Assembly (NCBI GenBank): GCA_017431005.1
Contig: JAFRLY010000050.1
Coordinates: forward strand, 1 to 64,000
Source: Clostridia bacterium
Lineage (GTDB): Bacteria > Bacillota > Clostridia > Christensenellales > Aristaeellaceae
Direction of reading: 5' to 3'
Length of the DNA stretch: 64,000 nucleotides
The position numbers and the translations under genes are program-made. Under the pieces are notes generated by a model. It worked only from the letters and a program-made list of their open reading frames with translations, made no database searches and was not told the origin of the DNA. This document shows, one piece after another, positions 16,129 through 24,992 of the stretch (positions within the stretch are counted from its first letter, which is position 1; each line of letters starts with the position of its first letter).

Positions 16129-18339
16129 ATGAAGAAACTGTTGGCACTGCTGATGACGTTGTCCATGCTGCTCTCTGTGGTTGGTATGGCCAGCGCCGAT
16201 GTGGACGCTGCGGCTGTTGCGGATCAGCCTGAGTTCCAGGTCATGACCCTCGGCAACTACAAGTACGGTGAGGATTATTCCTCTCTGTATGACAAGGTCG
16301 GCGCGAGCATCACCATCGCCGATGTACACGAAGATGAAGAAACCGGTTTCGGTTATATCACCGTGGACGGCGAAGAGAAGCTGCTTGGTCTGGACTTCCT
16401 GACCATGGCCATGGTTTACAACACCACTCCCGCCGGCGATTATGAGACTGAAGATGACGTCTACGCCGCCTGGTGGAGACTGTACATCACCCGCTGGAAC
16501 TATCTGCTTCCCGAAGTGCCTCTGTACAGCAACGAGTACTATGATCTCTACAACGCTCAGATCAAGGGCGTCGAAGAGCATCCCACCAACCCCTTCTGGA
16601 GCCCCGCCAGGGCCCTGATCGACTGGTCCTCCGAGAAGGAAGACGATTCCATCATCCTGGGCTCCTCCACCGAGCTGAGCGGCCAGTTCCGCGTGCCCTC
16701 CTTCGGCAAGAGCTCTCCCGGTTCCTCTGATAATGATATCGGCGGCCTGACCACCGGTCTGGACACCGTTGCCACCACCAAAGAGGGCGGCTACGAGTGG
16801 AACGACACCGTGGTTGTTTCCCATGAGGAAGCCACCGACGACGCCGGCAACCTGACCTACACGATCAAGATTGCTGACGATCTGAAGTTCTCCGACGGCA
16901 GCGCCGTGACCGCGAAGGACTATATCGCGTTCACGCTGGCCAGCCTGAGCCCCGTCTACACCGAGGCCGCTTCCCGTGAGTCCTCCGGTCTGACGATCCT
17001 GGGCTGGAAGGATGCCTATCAGCTGTACACCGGTCCCGGAAGCGAAGCCGGCACCAAGGAACTGTCCGGTATCCACCTGATCGACGATTACACCTTCTCC
17101 GTGACCATTCCCGCGGATTACGCGAACTACTTCTACAAGATCACCTACGGCGGATTCTCCGCGAGCCCCGCGGCTGCCTGGCTGGGTGAAGGCGTTGAAA
17201 TCAAGGACGACGGCAACGGCTGCTACCTGTCCGATGAATTCTATGCCAAGGATGAAGAAGGCAAGTATCTGCAGGCTGCCAAGATCAACAAGCTGTGCAC
17301 GGACGTCAGCGAAGAGAACTATGCCAGCTTCCCCTGGTCCGGCCCCTATGTCGTGAAGTCCTTCGACAACACCGACTCCACCGCTACCCTGGTGAAGAAC
17401 GAATACTTCAAGGGCAACTATGAAGGCGCCACCCCCCATATCGGCACCATCATCTACAAGCGCGTTGTTTCCGCCACCCAGATCGAAGACTTCAAGGCCG
17501 GCGGCCTGGACGTCATCGCTGCCATCACCGGCGGAGCGGACACCGACAACGCTCTGAAGCTTGCTGACGAATCCGAAGGCAAGTATGTTTACACCCATTA
17601 CAGCCGCGCCGGCTACGGCAAGCTGGGCTTCCGCGCCGACTACGGCCCCGCTCAGTTCGCTTCCGTCCGTCAGGCGATCGCGCTGTGCATGGATCGTGCT
17701 CAGTTCGCCAAGGACTTCACCGGCGGCTACGGCGGCGTGGTGGATGGTCCGTACTACACCGGTTCCTGGATGTACAAGGCTGCTGTGGAACAGGGCATGC
17801 TGCTGGACAGCTATGCGACCTCCGCTGACGCCGCCATCGAGGTTCTGGAAGAGGATGGCTGGATCTGGAACGCCGACGGCACCGAGTATGCCGGCGAAGG
17901 CGTCCGCTACAAGGCGATCCCCGCTGACAAGATCAACGAAAACGACAAGAATTACCAGTCTGTTGACGGCACCTACAAGACCGTTGAAGTCAACGGCGTG
18001 TATCTGATGCCCCTGGTCATCAACTGGTTCGGCACCGCTGACAACGAGTTCACCGATCTGCTGCAGACCGGTCTGAAGGAAAATGAGAACGTGGCCAAGG
18101 CCGGCATGGTCGTTTACAACACCATCGGCGACTTCGCTCCCATGCTCGACGAACTCTATCAGCAGGCTGCTTACGGCTTCTATGCCGGCACGCCCATGTA
18201 CTGCGCGTTCAACTTCGCCACCGGCTTCAACTCCGCGGCTTATGACTACGCGTTCAACATGACGATCGATCCCGCGATGTATGACGATTATTCCTCCTAC
18301 TACATCAAGGACTTTGCCGACATCTGCTGGCTGAAGTAA
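16129..18339 (+). CDS. Oligopeptide-type extracellular binding protein (SBP family 5)
   Basis: A 736-residue exported receptor for the downstream transporter. The signal peptide (about residues 1-23, ending GMASA) contains no cysteine, so it is not a lipoprotein. The SBP_bac_5 core is recognisable from LKFSDGSAVTAKDYIAFTL near residue 255, ATLVKNEYFKGN near 420 and SVRQAIALCMDRAQF near 512. An N-terminal segment of about 200 residues precedes the core, making it longer than usual OppA/DppA (about 540). A very strong AAGGAGG site and C-ending codons suggest high expression. It is followed by two stem-loops that probably reduce transcription into oppB. The ligand is presumably a peptide, unproven. 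Confidence 0.88.
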   Translation: MKKLLALLMTLSMLLSVVGMASADVDAAAVADQPEFQVMTLGNYKYGEDYSSLYDKVGASITIADVHEDEETGFGYITVDGEEKLLGLDFLTMAMVYNTTPAGDYETEDDVYAAWWRLYITRWNYLLPEVPLYSNEYYDLYNAQIKGVEEHPTNPFWSPARALIDWSSEKEDDSIILGSSTELSGQFRVPSFGKSSPGSSDNDIGGLTTGLDTVATTKEGGYEWNDTVVVSHEEATDDAGNLTYTIKIADDLKFSDGSAVTAKDYIAFTLASLSPVYTEAASRESSGLTILGWKDAYQLYTGPGSEAGTKELSGIHLIDDYTFSVTIPADYANYFYKITYGGFSASPAAAWLGEGVEIKDDGNGCYLSDEFYAKDEEGKYLQAAKINKLCTDVSEENYASFPWSGPYVVKSFDNTDSTATLVKNEYFKGNYEGATPHIGTIIYKRVVSATQIEDFKAGGLDVIAAITGGADTDNALKLADESEGKYVYTHYSRAGYGKLGFRADYGPAQFASVRQAIALCMDRAQFAKDFTGGYGGVVDGPYYTGSWMYKAAVEQGMLLDSYATSADAAIEVLEEDGWIWNADGTEYAGEGVRYKAIPADKINENDKNYQSVDGTYKTVEVNGVYLMPLVINWFGTADNEFTDLLQTGLKENENVAKAGMVVYNTIGDFAPMLDELYQQAAYGFYAGTPMYCAFNFATGFNSAAYDYAFNMTIDPAMYDDYSSYYIKDFADICWLK

Positions 18340-18357
18340 TTTCGTTCCATTTCTGAC

Positions 18358-18388
18358 TGCATCCGGCGGCTCAGAGCCGCCGGATGCA
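18358..18388 (+). terminator. 14-base-pair stem-loop after the family-5 binding-protein gene
   Basis: TGCATCCGGCGGCT pairs perfectly with AGCCGCCGGATGCA around a 3-base loop, 18 bases after the stop, followed by TTTGTTC. It can act as a partial terminator and as a 3' stabiliser of the binding-protein mRNA. Confidence 0.7.
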
Positions 18389-18412
18389 TTTGTTCACGTT
18401 AAAGAACATTTT

Positions 18413-18450
18413 CAAAGCCGGACGGCTGCGCCCGGCCGGCTTTGATTTTT
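18413..18450 (+). terminator. Second stem-loop with T tract before oppB
   Basis: CAAAGCCGG pairs with CCGGCTTTG and is followed by A then six T. The permease ribosome-binding site begins directly after. A terminator at this position must be leaky, or the permease genes would not be transcribed. Confidence 0.65.
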
Positions 18451-18466
18451 TGAAGGAGTGCCCCGC

Positions 18467-19507
18467 ATGGCAAGATATATCGCGAAAAGGTTAGTCTACA
18501 TGATGCTCGTGTTCTTTTTGCTGACGTTTATTCTGTTTGTCCTGTATCATCTGATGCCGGCCAACCGGGCGTATACCGACGCGAGAACCGAGATTCAGAC
18601 CATGAAACGGCTGTCGGAGGAGGAAAAGGCCACCAAATTCGACGAGCTCTACCTGAAATATCAGCGGCTGTACGGAACGGATACGGACAACAATGTGATT
18701 CTGTACCTGCGCTGGCTGGGACTTTATCCCTTCTATGACGGGCATTATTCCGGCATTTTTCAGGGAGACTTCGGCTTTTCGTACGATTATAACCTGCCTG
18801 TTATTGATGTGGTACCCGTTCATATGCGCAATTCCTTCCTGATCGGCATCATCACCGAAATTGCCGTGCTCGGCATCACGATTCCGCTGGGAATCAAATG
18901 CGCTGTCAAGAAGAACAGCCGGTTTGACCGGTTCACCCAGTTCTTTACGCTGATCGGCTTCTCCACGCCGAGCTTCATAATCTATATTGTTTTCATTGTA
19001 TTCTTCTGCTCCATCCTGGGATGGTTCCCTGTCTCGGGCATGAAAACGCCCGGCGCGAACTACACCGGCTGGCGGGAGGCGCTGGATGTACTGCATCACG
19101 TGACCCTGCCGACCATCTGCCTGACCTTTGGCTCCCTGGCGTCGATCACCCGGATTACCCGGGCTTCCATGATCGATGCGCTGAACCTGGACTGCATCCG
19201 GACAGCCCGGGCCAAGGGACTCAGTGAAAAAGTCGTCATTTACAGCCACGCCTGGCGGAACGCCCTGATCCCGATGGTCTCCATCATCGTCGGCGGTTTC
19301 TTCGGAACCATTTCCGGCGCCATGATTCTGGAACAAATGTTCGGCTTCAAGGGCATGGGACTGCTGTTCCTGAACGCCATGCGGAACGCTGATTATGATA
19401 TGATCATGTTCCTGGAAGTGATTTACACCTTCCTCGGACTGTTCTCCAACCTGGTGATTGACCTGTGCTACGGCATCGTTGATCCGCGCGTGCGTATCAG
19501 CAAGTAA
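18467..19507 (+). CDS. Opp/Dpp ABC permease, OppB-like
   Basis: A 346-residue inner-membrane permease. It starts with the OppB-type helix (YIAKRLVYMMLVFFLLTFILF) and ends with the family tail LVIDLCYGIVDPRVR. The EAA loop RTARAKGLSEKVVIYSHAWRN lies near residue 245. The first extracytoplasmic loop (about residues 30-110) is enlarged and charged, with EIQTMKRLSEEEKATKFDEL. This extends the general pattern of bulky external loops in this operon. ATG 18467 was preferred to GTG 18458 because the latter overlaps the AAGGAG site. Confidence 0.92.
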   Translation: MARYIAKRLVYMMLVFFLLTFILFVLYHLMPANRAYTDARTEIQTMKRLSEEEKATKFDELYLKYQRLYGTDTDNNVILYLRWLGLYPFYDGHYSGIFQGDFGFSYDYNLPVIDVVPVHMRNSFLIGIITEIAVLGITIPLGIKCAVKKNSRFDRFTQFFTLIGFSTPSFIIYIVFIVFFCSILGWFPVSGMKTPGANYTGWREALDVLHHVTLPTICLTFGSLASITRITRASMIDALNLDCIRTARAKGLSEKVVIYSHAWRNALIPMVSIIVGGFFGTISGAMILEQMFGFKGMGLLFLNAMRNADYDMIMFLEVIYTFLGLFSNLVIDLCYGIVDPRVRISK

Positions 19508-19519
19508 AGGAGGGTGAGT

Positions 19520-21502
19520 ATGGAAAAGAAGAAGGAAAATGTGTTCCGCAAGCTTGCCCGCTGGTTTGTCCGCTGGATCTTCGGAGTGAAATTCGAGGAA
19601 AAGTGGTTCGGCATCAGGCATGGCGTCACAGAAAAGGAAATCAAATTCAAGGACGGCGTTCCGGACGATTCCGAGCTGATCGTGAGCCCGGGACGGCAGA
19701 TCCTGAACCGCTTCCTGGAGCGGAAATTCGCGGTTTTCTCCGTGTTTGTCGTGCTGGTCATGTTTGTGGTCGTCTTCATCGCGCCGCACTTCATGACGAA
19801 GTACTACGACGCATTCACGGAAACCACCCAGAAGGACCTGCCGCCGGCACTGGATCTGATGTCCGTGCCCGGCGAGCTGGCCGGTAACATCAAGATGATC
19901 GACAGCTACAGCAGCTTCTCCGTCGGTCTGTCCAATGACGGCAAGGTGTACGTCTGGGGCATCGGGAACATCGGCGCCACCGGCATTACCGTCAAGGATA
20001 TTCCCGAAGAGGTGAAGAACGCGAAGATCGCGTATGTGGCTGCCGGGCAGGACCACATTATCGCCATCGGCGAGGACGGAAAATACTACGGCTGGGGCAG
20101 CAACCGCTTTGGCCAGTTCGAGGCGACGGATGCCGTAAGGGAAAACCCGAACCTTGAGCCGGTGCCGGACGTTGTCGCCAACGGAGAGCTGGACGTCAGT
20201 CATATCAAAAAGATCACCTGCGGCTACCAGGCTTCCGCAATCCTGATGGACGACGGAACGCTGTACATCTGGGGCAACAAGCAGACCTACGCGAACCTGG
20301 ATAAGTTCATCGGCCGGACCAACATGCTGGACGTGGACTTCACGCTGAACTATGTGGTCGGTCTGGATGAGAAGCAGACGAGCGTATATACCGGTACGAA
20401 GGGACTGTATACCAAGGCTTCCGCCACCATTGGCGGGAACAACTCCGTGAAGATGTCCGAATTCCTGAACGGACGGAAAATCAATGAGGTGCGGGCCACC
20501 TCCACCAGCATCTGCCTTCTGCTGGACGACGGCATGATCGGCCTGACCGGCGACTTCCAGAGCGACGTGCAGGAGGTGCCGGAGCTGGAGGAAGGCGAGC
20601 GCTTCATCGATATTGAGGCGGGCACCTATCATTATTCCGGCCTGACGAACCTCGGCCATGTGTATTCCTTCGGCGGCGACCATTACCGCCAGGCGGAAGC
20701 GCCCAGGGTTTCCGGAGCCGCGAAGCTGTTTGCCGGCGCGTTCCAGAGCTACGCGGTGGACGCGAACGGCAAACTGCTGGACAAGTGGGGCCTGAAGGGC
20801 TACCTGTTCGGTACGGATGACCGCGGCGCGAACATCGCGGAGCGCGTGGTGGCCGGCGGACGGATCACCATGACGGTCGGCGCGGTGGCTGTTATTATCG
20901 AGATTATTATCGGCGTCAGCATCGGCCTGATCGCCGGTTTCGCCGGCGGCTGGGTGGATATCTTCCTGATGCGTGTGGCGGAGGTGTTCAGTTCCATTCC
21001 GCTGTATCCCTTCATGCTGATTCTGAGCTCCCTGCTGAGCCGCGCTTCCCTGAGCACGGACCAGCGTCTGTACATGATCATGGTGATCCTGGGTATTCTG
21101 GGCTGGCCCGGATTTGCCTACATCACCCGTGCCCAGGTCCTGGTTGCCCGTGAGAGCGAATACGTCACGGCGGCGCAGGCCATGGGCGTCAAGTCCATGC
21201 GGATCGCGTTCAAGCATATCCTGCCGAACATCGTATCCGTTATTCTGGTCAACATGACGCTGAGCTTCGCCGCGTCCATGCAGACGGAAACCTCGCTGTC
21301 CTTCCTCGGCTTCGGTGTCAACTATCCGCAGCCCAGCTGGGGCAACATGCTGAGCCGGGCCAGCAACGCGGTCGCGGCCATCAACTTCTGGTGGCAGTGG
21401 GTGTTCACCTCCGCGATCCTGATCATGACCACGGTCTGCATCAACACGATCGGCGACACACTGCGTGACGTTATGGATCCGAAGTCCACGAACGACAAGT
21501 AA
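19520..21502 (+). CDS. OppC-like ABC permease fused to an RCC1-like beta-propeller
   Basis: A 660-residue permease, where OppC/DppC proteins are usually about 300. The layout is: cytoplasmic N-tail (1-69), membrane helix 1 (about 70-91), an inserted domain (about 123-425), then the normal OppC body from FGTDDRGANIAERVVAGGRI near residue 430. The body includes the EAA loop TAAQAMGVKSMRIAFKHILPN and SLSFLGFGV. The insert is made of repeats such as FSVGLSNDGKVYVWG, HIIAIGEDGKYYGWGSNRFG, SAILMDDGTLYIWG and YSGLTNLGHVYSFGGDHY. This is the RCC1 blade pattern (about six or seven blades), placed outside the membrane by the topology of helix 1. Function is unknown. Docking of the binding protein, peptide or glycan capture, or gating are options. 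ATG 19520 follows AAAGGAGG. Confidence 0.9.
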   Translation: MEKKKENVFRKLARWFVRWIFGVKFEEKWFGIRHGVTEKEIKFKDGVPDDSELIVSPGRQILNRFLERKFAVFSVFVVLVMFVVVFIAPHFMTKYYDAFTETTQKDLPPALDLMSVPGELAGNIKMIDSYSSFSVGLSNDGKVYVWGIGNIGATGITVKDIPEEVKNAKIAYVAAGQDHIIAIGEDGKYYGWGSNRFGQFEATDAVRENPNLEPVPDVVANGELDVSHIKKITCGYQASAILMDDGTLYIWGNKQTYANLDKFIGRTNMLDVDFTLNYVVGLDEKQTSVYTGTKGLYTKASATIGGNNSVKMSEFLNGRKINEVRATSTSICLLLDDGMIGLTGDFQSDVQEVPELEEGERFIDIEAGTYHYSGLTNLGHVYSFGGDHYRQAEAPRVSGAAKLFAGAFQSYAVDANGKLLDKWGLKGYLFGTDDRGANIAERVVAGGRITMTVGAVAVIIEIIIGVSIGLIAGFAGGWVDIFLMRVAEVFSSIPLYPFMLILSSLLSRASLSTDQRLYMIMVILGILGWPGFAYITRAQVLVARESEYVTAAQAMGVKSMRIAFKHILPNIVSVILVNMTLSFAASMQTETSLSFLGFGVNYPQPSWGNMLSRASNAVAAINFWWQWVFTSAILIMTTVCINTIGDTLRDVMDPKSTNDK

Positions 21503-21517
21503 GGAGGGAATGAGAGA

Positions 21518-22531
21518 ATGGCATTGCTGGAAGTAAGAAATCTTCATACCTTCTTTACGACAAAAAAAGGCATCGTGAAGGCGGTCAATGACGTGTCCTA
21601 TTCCCTGGAGGCCGGAAAGACCATCGGCATCGTGGGAGAGAGCGGATCCGGGAAATCCGTTTCCGCCATGAGCATCCTGCAGCTGCTGGACGGCAACGGC
21701 TACATCGAGAGCGGCGAAATCCTGCTGGAGGGCCGGGACCTGACCAAGCTTTCCCAGAAGGAAATCTGCGAGATCCGCGGCAACGATATCTCCGTCATTT
21801 TCCAGGAGCCCATGACCAGCCTGAACCCGGTTTTCTCCGTGGACAGGCAGCTGTCCGAGCCCTTCATGATCCACCAGGGCATGAACAAAAAGGAAGCGCA
21901 CGAGCACGCGCTGCAGATGCTGTACGACGTTCAGATCCCGAATCCGGAGGTCGTGATCAAGCAGTATCCGCACCAGCTGTCCGGCGGTATGCGGCAGCGG
22001 GTCATGATCGCCATGGCGCTGGCCTGCAAGCCGAAGATCCTGATCGCCGACGAACCGACAACCGCGCTGGACGTGACGATTCAGGCGCAGATTCTGAAGC
22101 TGATGAACGACCTGAAGGAAACCACGGGTACGGCCATCATCTTCATCACCCACGACCTGGGCGTCATCAACGAGATGGCGGACGACGTGGCGGTCATGTA
22201 CTGCGGACAGGTCGTCGAGCAGGCGCCGGCGGAGGTCATCTTCCGCAACTGTGAAAACAGCCACCCCTATACAGAAGGTCTGATGCTTTCCATTCCCCGG
22301 CTGGAGATTGAAAGCGACCGGCTGGAGCCCATTCCGGGCGTTGTGCCGCACCCGCTGGCCCTGCCGAAGGGCTGCAAGTTCGGTCCCCGGTGCAAGTACT
22401 GCACGCAGAAATGCATTGACGCGGAACCGCCTCTGACCAAGGTTGCCGAAAACCAGGTGGTCAGATGCTTCTATCCCAATAAGGAGGAACGGAACAGTGC
22501 CCAGCACAAAGAAATTACTGTCCATTACTAA
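21518..22531 (+). CDS. Opp/Dpp ABC ATPase, OppD-like
   Basis: A 337-residue ATPase energising the importer from the cytoplasmic side. It has Walker A GESGSGKS (about residue 39), Q-loop [10 protein letters not shown], signature LSGGMRQRV, Walker [13 protein letters not shown] and the H-loop FITHDLG. The C-terminal oligo_HPY tail holds a cysteine cluster ([14 protein letters not shown]). In some mycobacterial homologues such a tail is reported to bind an iron-sulfur cluster, so that is possible here. The length is normal. AAGGAGGG precedes the ATG, 15 bases after the permease stop. The gene overlaps the next by 35 bases, suggesting coupled translation. Confidence 0.95.
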   Translation: MALLEVRNLHTFFTTKKGIVKAVNDVSYSLEAGKTIGIVGESGSGKSVSAMSILQLLDGNGYIESGEILLEGRDLTKLSQKEICEIRGNDISVIFQEPMTSLNPVFSVDRQLSEPFMIHQGMNKKEAHEHALQMLYDVQIPNPEVVIKQYPHQLSGGMRQRVMIAMALACKPKILIADEPTTALDVTIQAQILKLMNDLKETTGTAIIFITHDLGVINEMADDVAVMYCGQVVEQAPAEVIFRNCENSHPYTEGLMLSIPRLEIESDRLEPIPGVVPHPLALPKGCKFGPRCKYCTQKCIDAEPPLTKVAENQVVRCFYPNKEERNSAQHKEITVHY

Positions 22532-24101
22532 TTTAAAGAAGTATTTTCCGGTTGCCAAATCCTCCATTTTCCAGAAGACAAGGCTGTATGTCCGGGCCAA
22601 TGAGAATATCAGCATCGATATTTACGAAGGGGAAACTCTGGGCGTCGTGGGCGAGTCCGGCTGCGGTAAATCCACGCTGGGGCGTGTGCTGCTGCAGTTG
22701 TATCCCCAGACGGCCGGATGCTCGCTGTATTACGGCACTACGCTGGACGAAATGACCCCGCAGTACGTGTACGACACGCTGAAACATGAGCATAAGTACC
22801 GCCAGAAGCTGAATAAGGCCGCGGCCAAAGCCAGGGAGCTGGAGAAAAAGGTGGAGGCGGCCGGCGGCGAGGACGGAGCGGACTTCTATCTGCTGCAGGA
22901 ATGCAACATTGCCCAGTGCGACGAACAGACCCACCTGAGCAACATCGTCAAGATTCTGGGCGGCTTCTTCGCCAAGGATGATCCGGAAGGCATCTCCCTG
23001 CTGCTGGAAATCTATGCGGAAAACAGAAAACGCAACGAGCTCCTGGCCCGTCGGAAGACGCATGAGCTGAACGAGGAGCATTTCGGTCACGAGGCCACGG
23101 AAGCCAAGGACGGGAAGGCTGCCGGACTGATCCGGAAACAGGAAAATGCCGCCGCGCAGCTGGCAAAGCTGGACGGGGAGATCGCGGAGCAGGACCGGAA
23201 GATCAGCGCGCTGCAGGATAAGCTGAAGGCCGTGAAGGCAAAGTATAAGGCCGATCCGGAATTCAGCAAATACGAGGCCATGCTGGACAACGGCATCGAC
23301 CTGGCCCGCCTGAGCAGCTCGGAAATGCGGGGCCTCAGGAAGGATCTGCAGATCATCTTCCAGGATCCCTATTCCAGCCTGAATCCCCGTTTCACGGTTG
23401 GACAGATCATTGAGGAAGGCCTGGTCACGCACAACTTCTTCAAGCACGGCTCCGCCAAGCTGCGGGCCTATATCGTGGATACGATGGAAAAATGCGGCCT
23501 GCAGGAATATATGCTGCACCGCTATCCGCATCAGTTCTCCGGCGGTCAGCGGCAGCGTATCTGCATTGCGCGCGCCCTGGCGGTGCAGCCGAAGTTCGTG
23601 GTCTGCGACGAGTGCGTGTCCGCCCTGGACGTGTCCATTCAGAGCCAGATCATCAACCTGCTGCAGGAGCTGAAGGAAAAACAGCACCTGACCTACATGT
23701 TCATTTCCCATGACCTGTCGGTCGTGAAGTTTATCTCCGACCGGATCGCGGTTATGTATCTGGGAAGCATTGTGGAACTGGCGGACAAGAATACGATTTT
23801 CAGCGATCCGCGCCATCCCTACACGGTCGCGCTGCTGTCCTCGATTCCGACGACGGAAGCCGATTCCGCCGAGAAGGAACGGATCATTCTGGAGGGCAAC
23901 ATTCCCAGCCCGGTGAATCCGCCGGCCGGCTGCAAGTTCTGCACCCGCTGCTATATGGCGACGGACAAGTGCCGCCGTGTCGAGCCGCCGCTGGTGGAGA
24001 TTGCGCCGAACCACTTCTGCGCCTGCCACTATCCGGAACGGAAGCTGGATGAAAACAAGAACTTCCTGTTTGAGGTGAAGAAGACCTCCGCGGGAGCCTG
24101 A
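22497..24101 (+). CDS. Opp/Dpp ABC ATPase, OppF-like, with ~200-residue helical insertion
   Basis: A 534-residue ATPase, against about 320 for usual OppF. Walker A GESGCGKST is at about 52-60, but the Q-loop LQIIFQDPYSSLNP only appears near residue 284. Between them (about 75-275) is a charged, mostly helical segment rich in Ala, Lys and Glu (for example KAAAKARELEKKVEA and LDGEIAEQDRKISALQDKLK), likely a coiled-coil hairpin. The rest is normal: signature FSGGQRQRI, Walker B FVVCDECVSALD, H-loop FISHDLS and a Cys-rich tail. The GTG start at 22497 is chosen because AAGGAGGA lies 8 bases upstream. Starting earlier would add an unrelated leader overlapping oppD. Confidence 0.9.
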   Translation: MPSTKKLLSITNLKKYFPVAKSSIFQKTRLYVRANENISIDIYEGETLGVVGESGCGKSTLGRVLLQLYPQTAGCSLYYGTTLDEMTPQYVYDTLKHEHKYRQKLNKAAAKARELEKKVEAAGGEDGADFYLLQECNIAQCDEQTHLSNIVKILGGFFAKDDPEGISLLLEIYAENRKRNELLARRKTHELNEEHFGHEATEAKDGKAAGLIRKQENAAAQLAKLDGEIAEQDRKISALQDKLKAVKAKYKADPEFSKYEAMLDNGIDLARLSSSEMRGLRKDLQIIFQDPYSSLNPRFTVGQIIEEGLVTHNFFKHGSAKLRAYIVDTMEKCGLQEYMLHRYPHQFSGGQRQRICIARALAVQPKFVVCDECVSALDVSIQSQIINLLQELKEKQHLTYMFISHDLSVVKFISDRIAVMYLGSIVELADKNTIFSDPRHPYTVALLSSIPTTEADSAEKERIILEGNIPSPVNPPAGCKFCTRCYMATDKCRRVEPPLVEIAPNHFCACHYPERKLDENKNFLFEVKKTSAGA

Positions 24102-24103
24102 GC

Positions 24104-24289
24104 ATGAGGGATTCGGAAAAGCTCCGGCAGGAAATGCTGGGGGAGGATGATCAGCAGCTGGAGAAAAAGGATATGCCGGCCCTGTGGCTGTCCGGGCTGC
24201 TGACGATCGGCCTGCCGTGCCTGCTGCTGATCCTGATCATCGTCGGCGTGACCATACTGCTGTTCGGCGGCGTGATCCGGTTCGGATAA
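24104..24289 (+). CDS. Small single-helix membrane protein, function unknown
   Basis: A 61-residue protein with a charged N-terminal half (RDSEKLRQEMLGEDDQQLEKK) and one strong hydrophobic helix at about residues 28-57. It starts 3 bases after the oppF-like stop, so it is translated with the operon. I recognise no family. It could be an accessory subunit of the unusual transporter. The ribosome-binding site is weak, which fits coupling to oppF termination. Confidence 0.65.
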   Translation: MRDSEKLRQEMLGEDDQQLEKKDMPALWLSGLLTIGLPCLLLILIIVGVTILLFGGVIRFG

Positions 24290-24305
24290 GGGTGAAGGAG
24301 ACTGT

Positions 24306-24920
24306 ATGGGTTTATTCGACGGCTTCGCGGGCAAGGAACGTTCCTTCAGCGATCTCCGGAAATACGTTGACGATTTTGAAGTGACGGAGGAGAAGGATGC
24401 CCGGGGCAGAACCCGGAAAACGGCACGGTACAAGGGACAGTGGACGATCCTGCGGGATACGTCGGCGGCCGGACTGAGCCGGATCTGGATCACGGCCGGA
24501 CTGGCGGCGCTGGTGCTGGCGGCCTATATCCGGATGCTGCTGCTGACGCATCTGGCCGGCAGCGAACTGCTGGTCATGCTGCCGCTGCTGGCAGGCCTTT
24601 TCCCGGCGCTCTATCTGGCCATGGGAGCGGTTTCGCTGCCGTTCAGGGGCAAGCCGATGCGCCGTGATCAGTATATGCACGGATTTATCCGCGTTTTCCG
24701 CTCCTGCGCGGCCGTCAGTGTGTTCATGCTGATCGGCCAGCTGGCGGCACTGATTTTCCGGGCTGTGCGCGGGGACTGGCTGTACATGCGGGAGGACTGG
24801 CTGTTCACCGGTCTGGGATGCTTTATCCTGATCACCGCGCTGGGAATCATCGGACTGCTCCGGTCTGTGGACGTGACGGAGCGTCCGAACGGTTTTTACC
24901 GCGAAGGCAAAAGTAAATGA
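24306..24920 (+). CDS. Four-helix membrane protein, function unknown
   Basis: A 204-residue protein, 16 bases after the preceding small protein, with a strong GAAGGAG site. A polar N-terminal 55 residues precedes about four hydrophobic helices (near 60-82, 88-112, 133-155 and 165-186) and a short charged tail. No family is recognised. It is the last gene before the operon terminator, so it belongs transcriptionally to the Opp-like transporter. A role as an accessory subunit is inference from position only. Confidence 0.75.
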   Translation: MGLFDGFAGKERSFSDLRKYVDDFEVTEEKDARGRTRKTARYKGQWTILRDTSAAGLSRIWITAGLAALVLAAYIRMLLLTHLAGSELLVMLPLLAGLFPALYLAMGAVSLPFRGKPMRRDQYMHGFIRVFRSCAAVSVFMLIGQLAALIFRAVRGDWLYMREDWLFTGLGCFILITALGIIGLLRSVDVTERPNGFYREGKSK

Positions 24921-24924
24921 AATG

Positions 24925-24977
24925 AGGGATTGTCTCAAAGAGATCTGAAAAGATCGGCAGGAGGCAATCCCTTTTTT
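24925..24977 (+). terminator. Terminator of the Opp-like operon
   Basis: AGGGATTGTCTC (24925-24936) pairs with GAGGCAATCCCT (24961-24972), allowing one G-U pair, followed by six T. A smaller AGATC/GATC helix sits in the loop. Confidence 0.8.
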
Positions 24978-24992
24978 GAAGGAGGAATATAC

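Noticed and set aside
18491..22615. A 1374-codon open frame on the minus strand across the Opp-like operon
   Set aside because: It is the mirror of strongly C/G-ending codons in the real genes. It lacks a ribosome-binding site and has low-complexity His/Gln/Asp/Arg-rich residues with no domain, while the plus-strand genes carry clear motifs.
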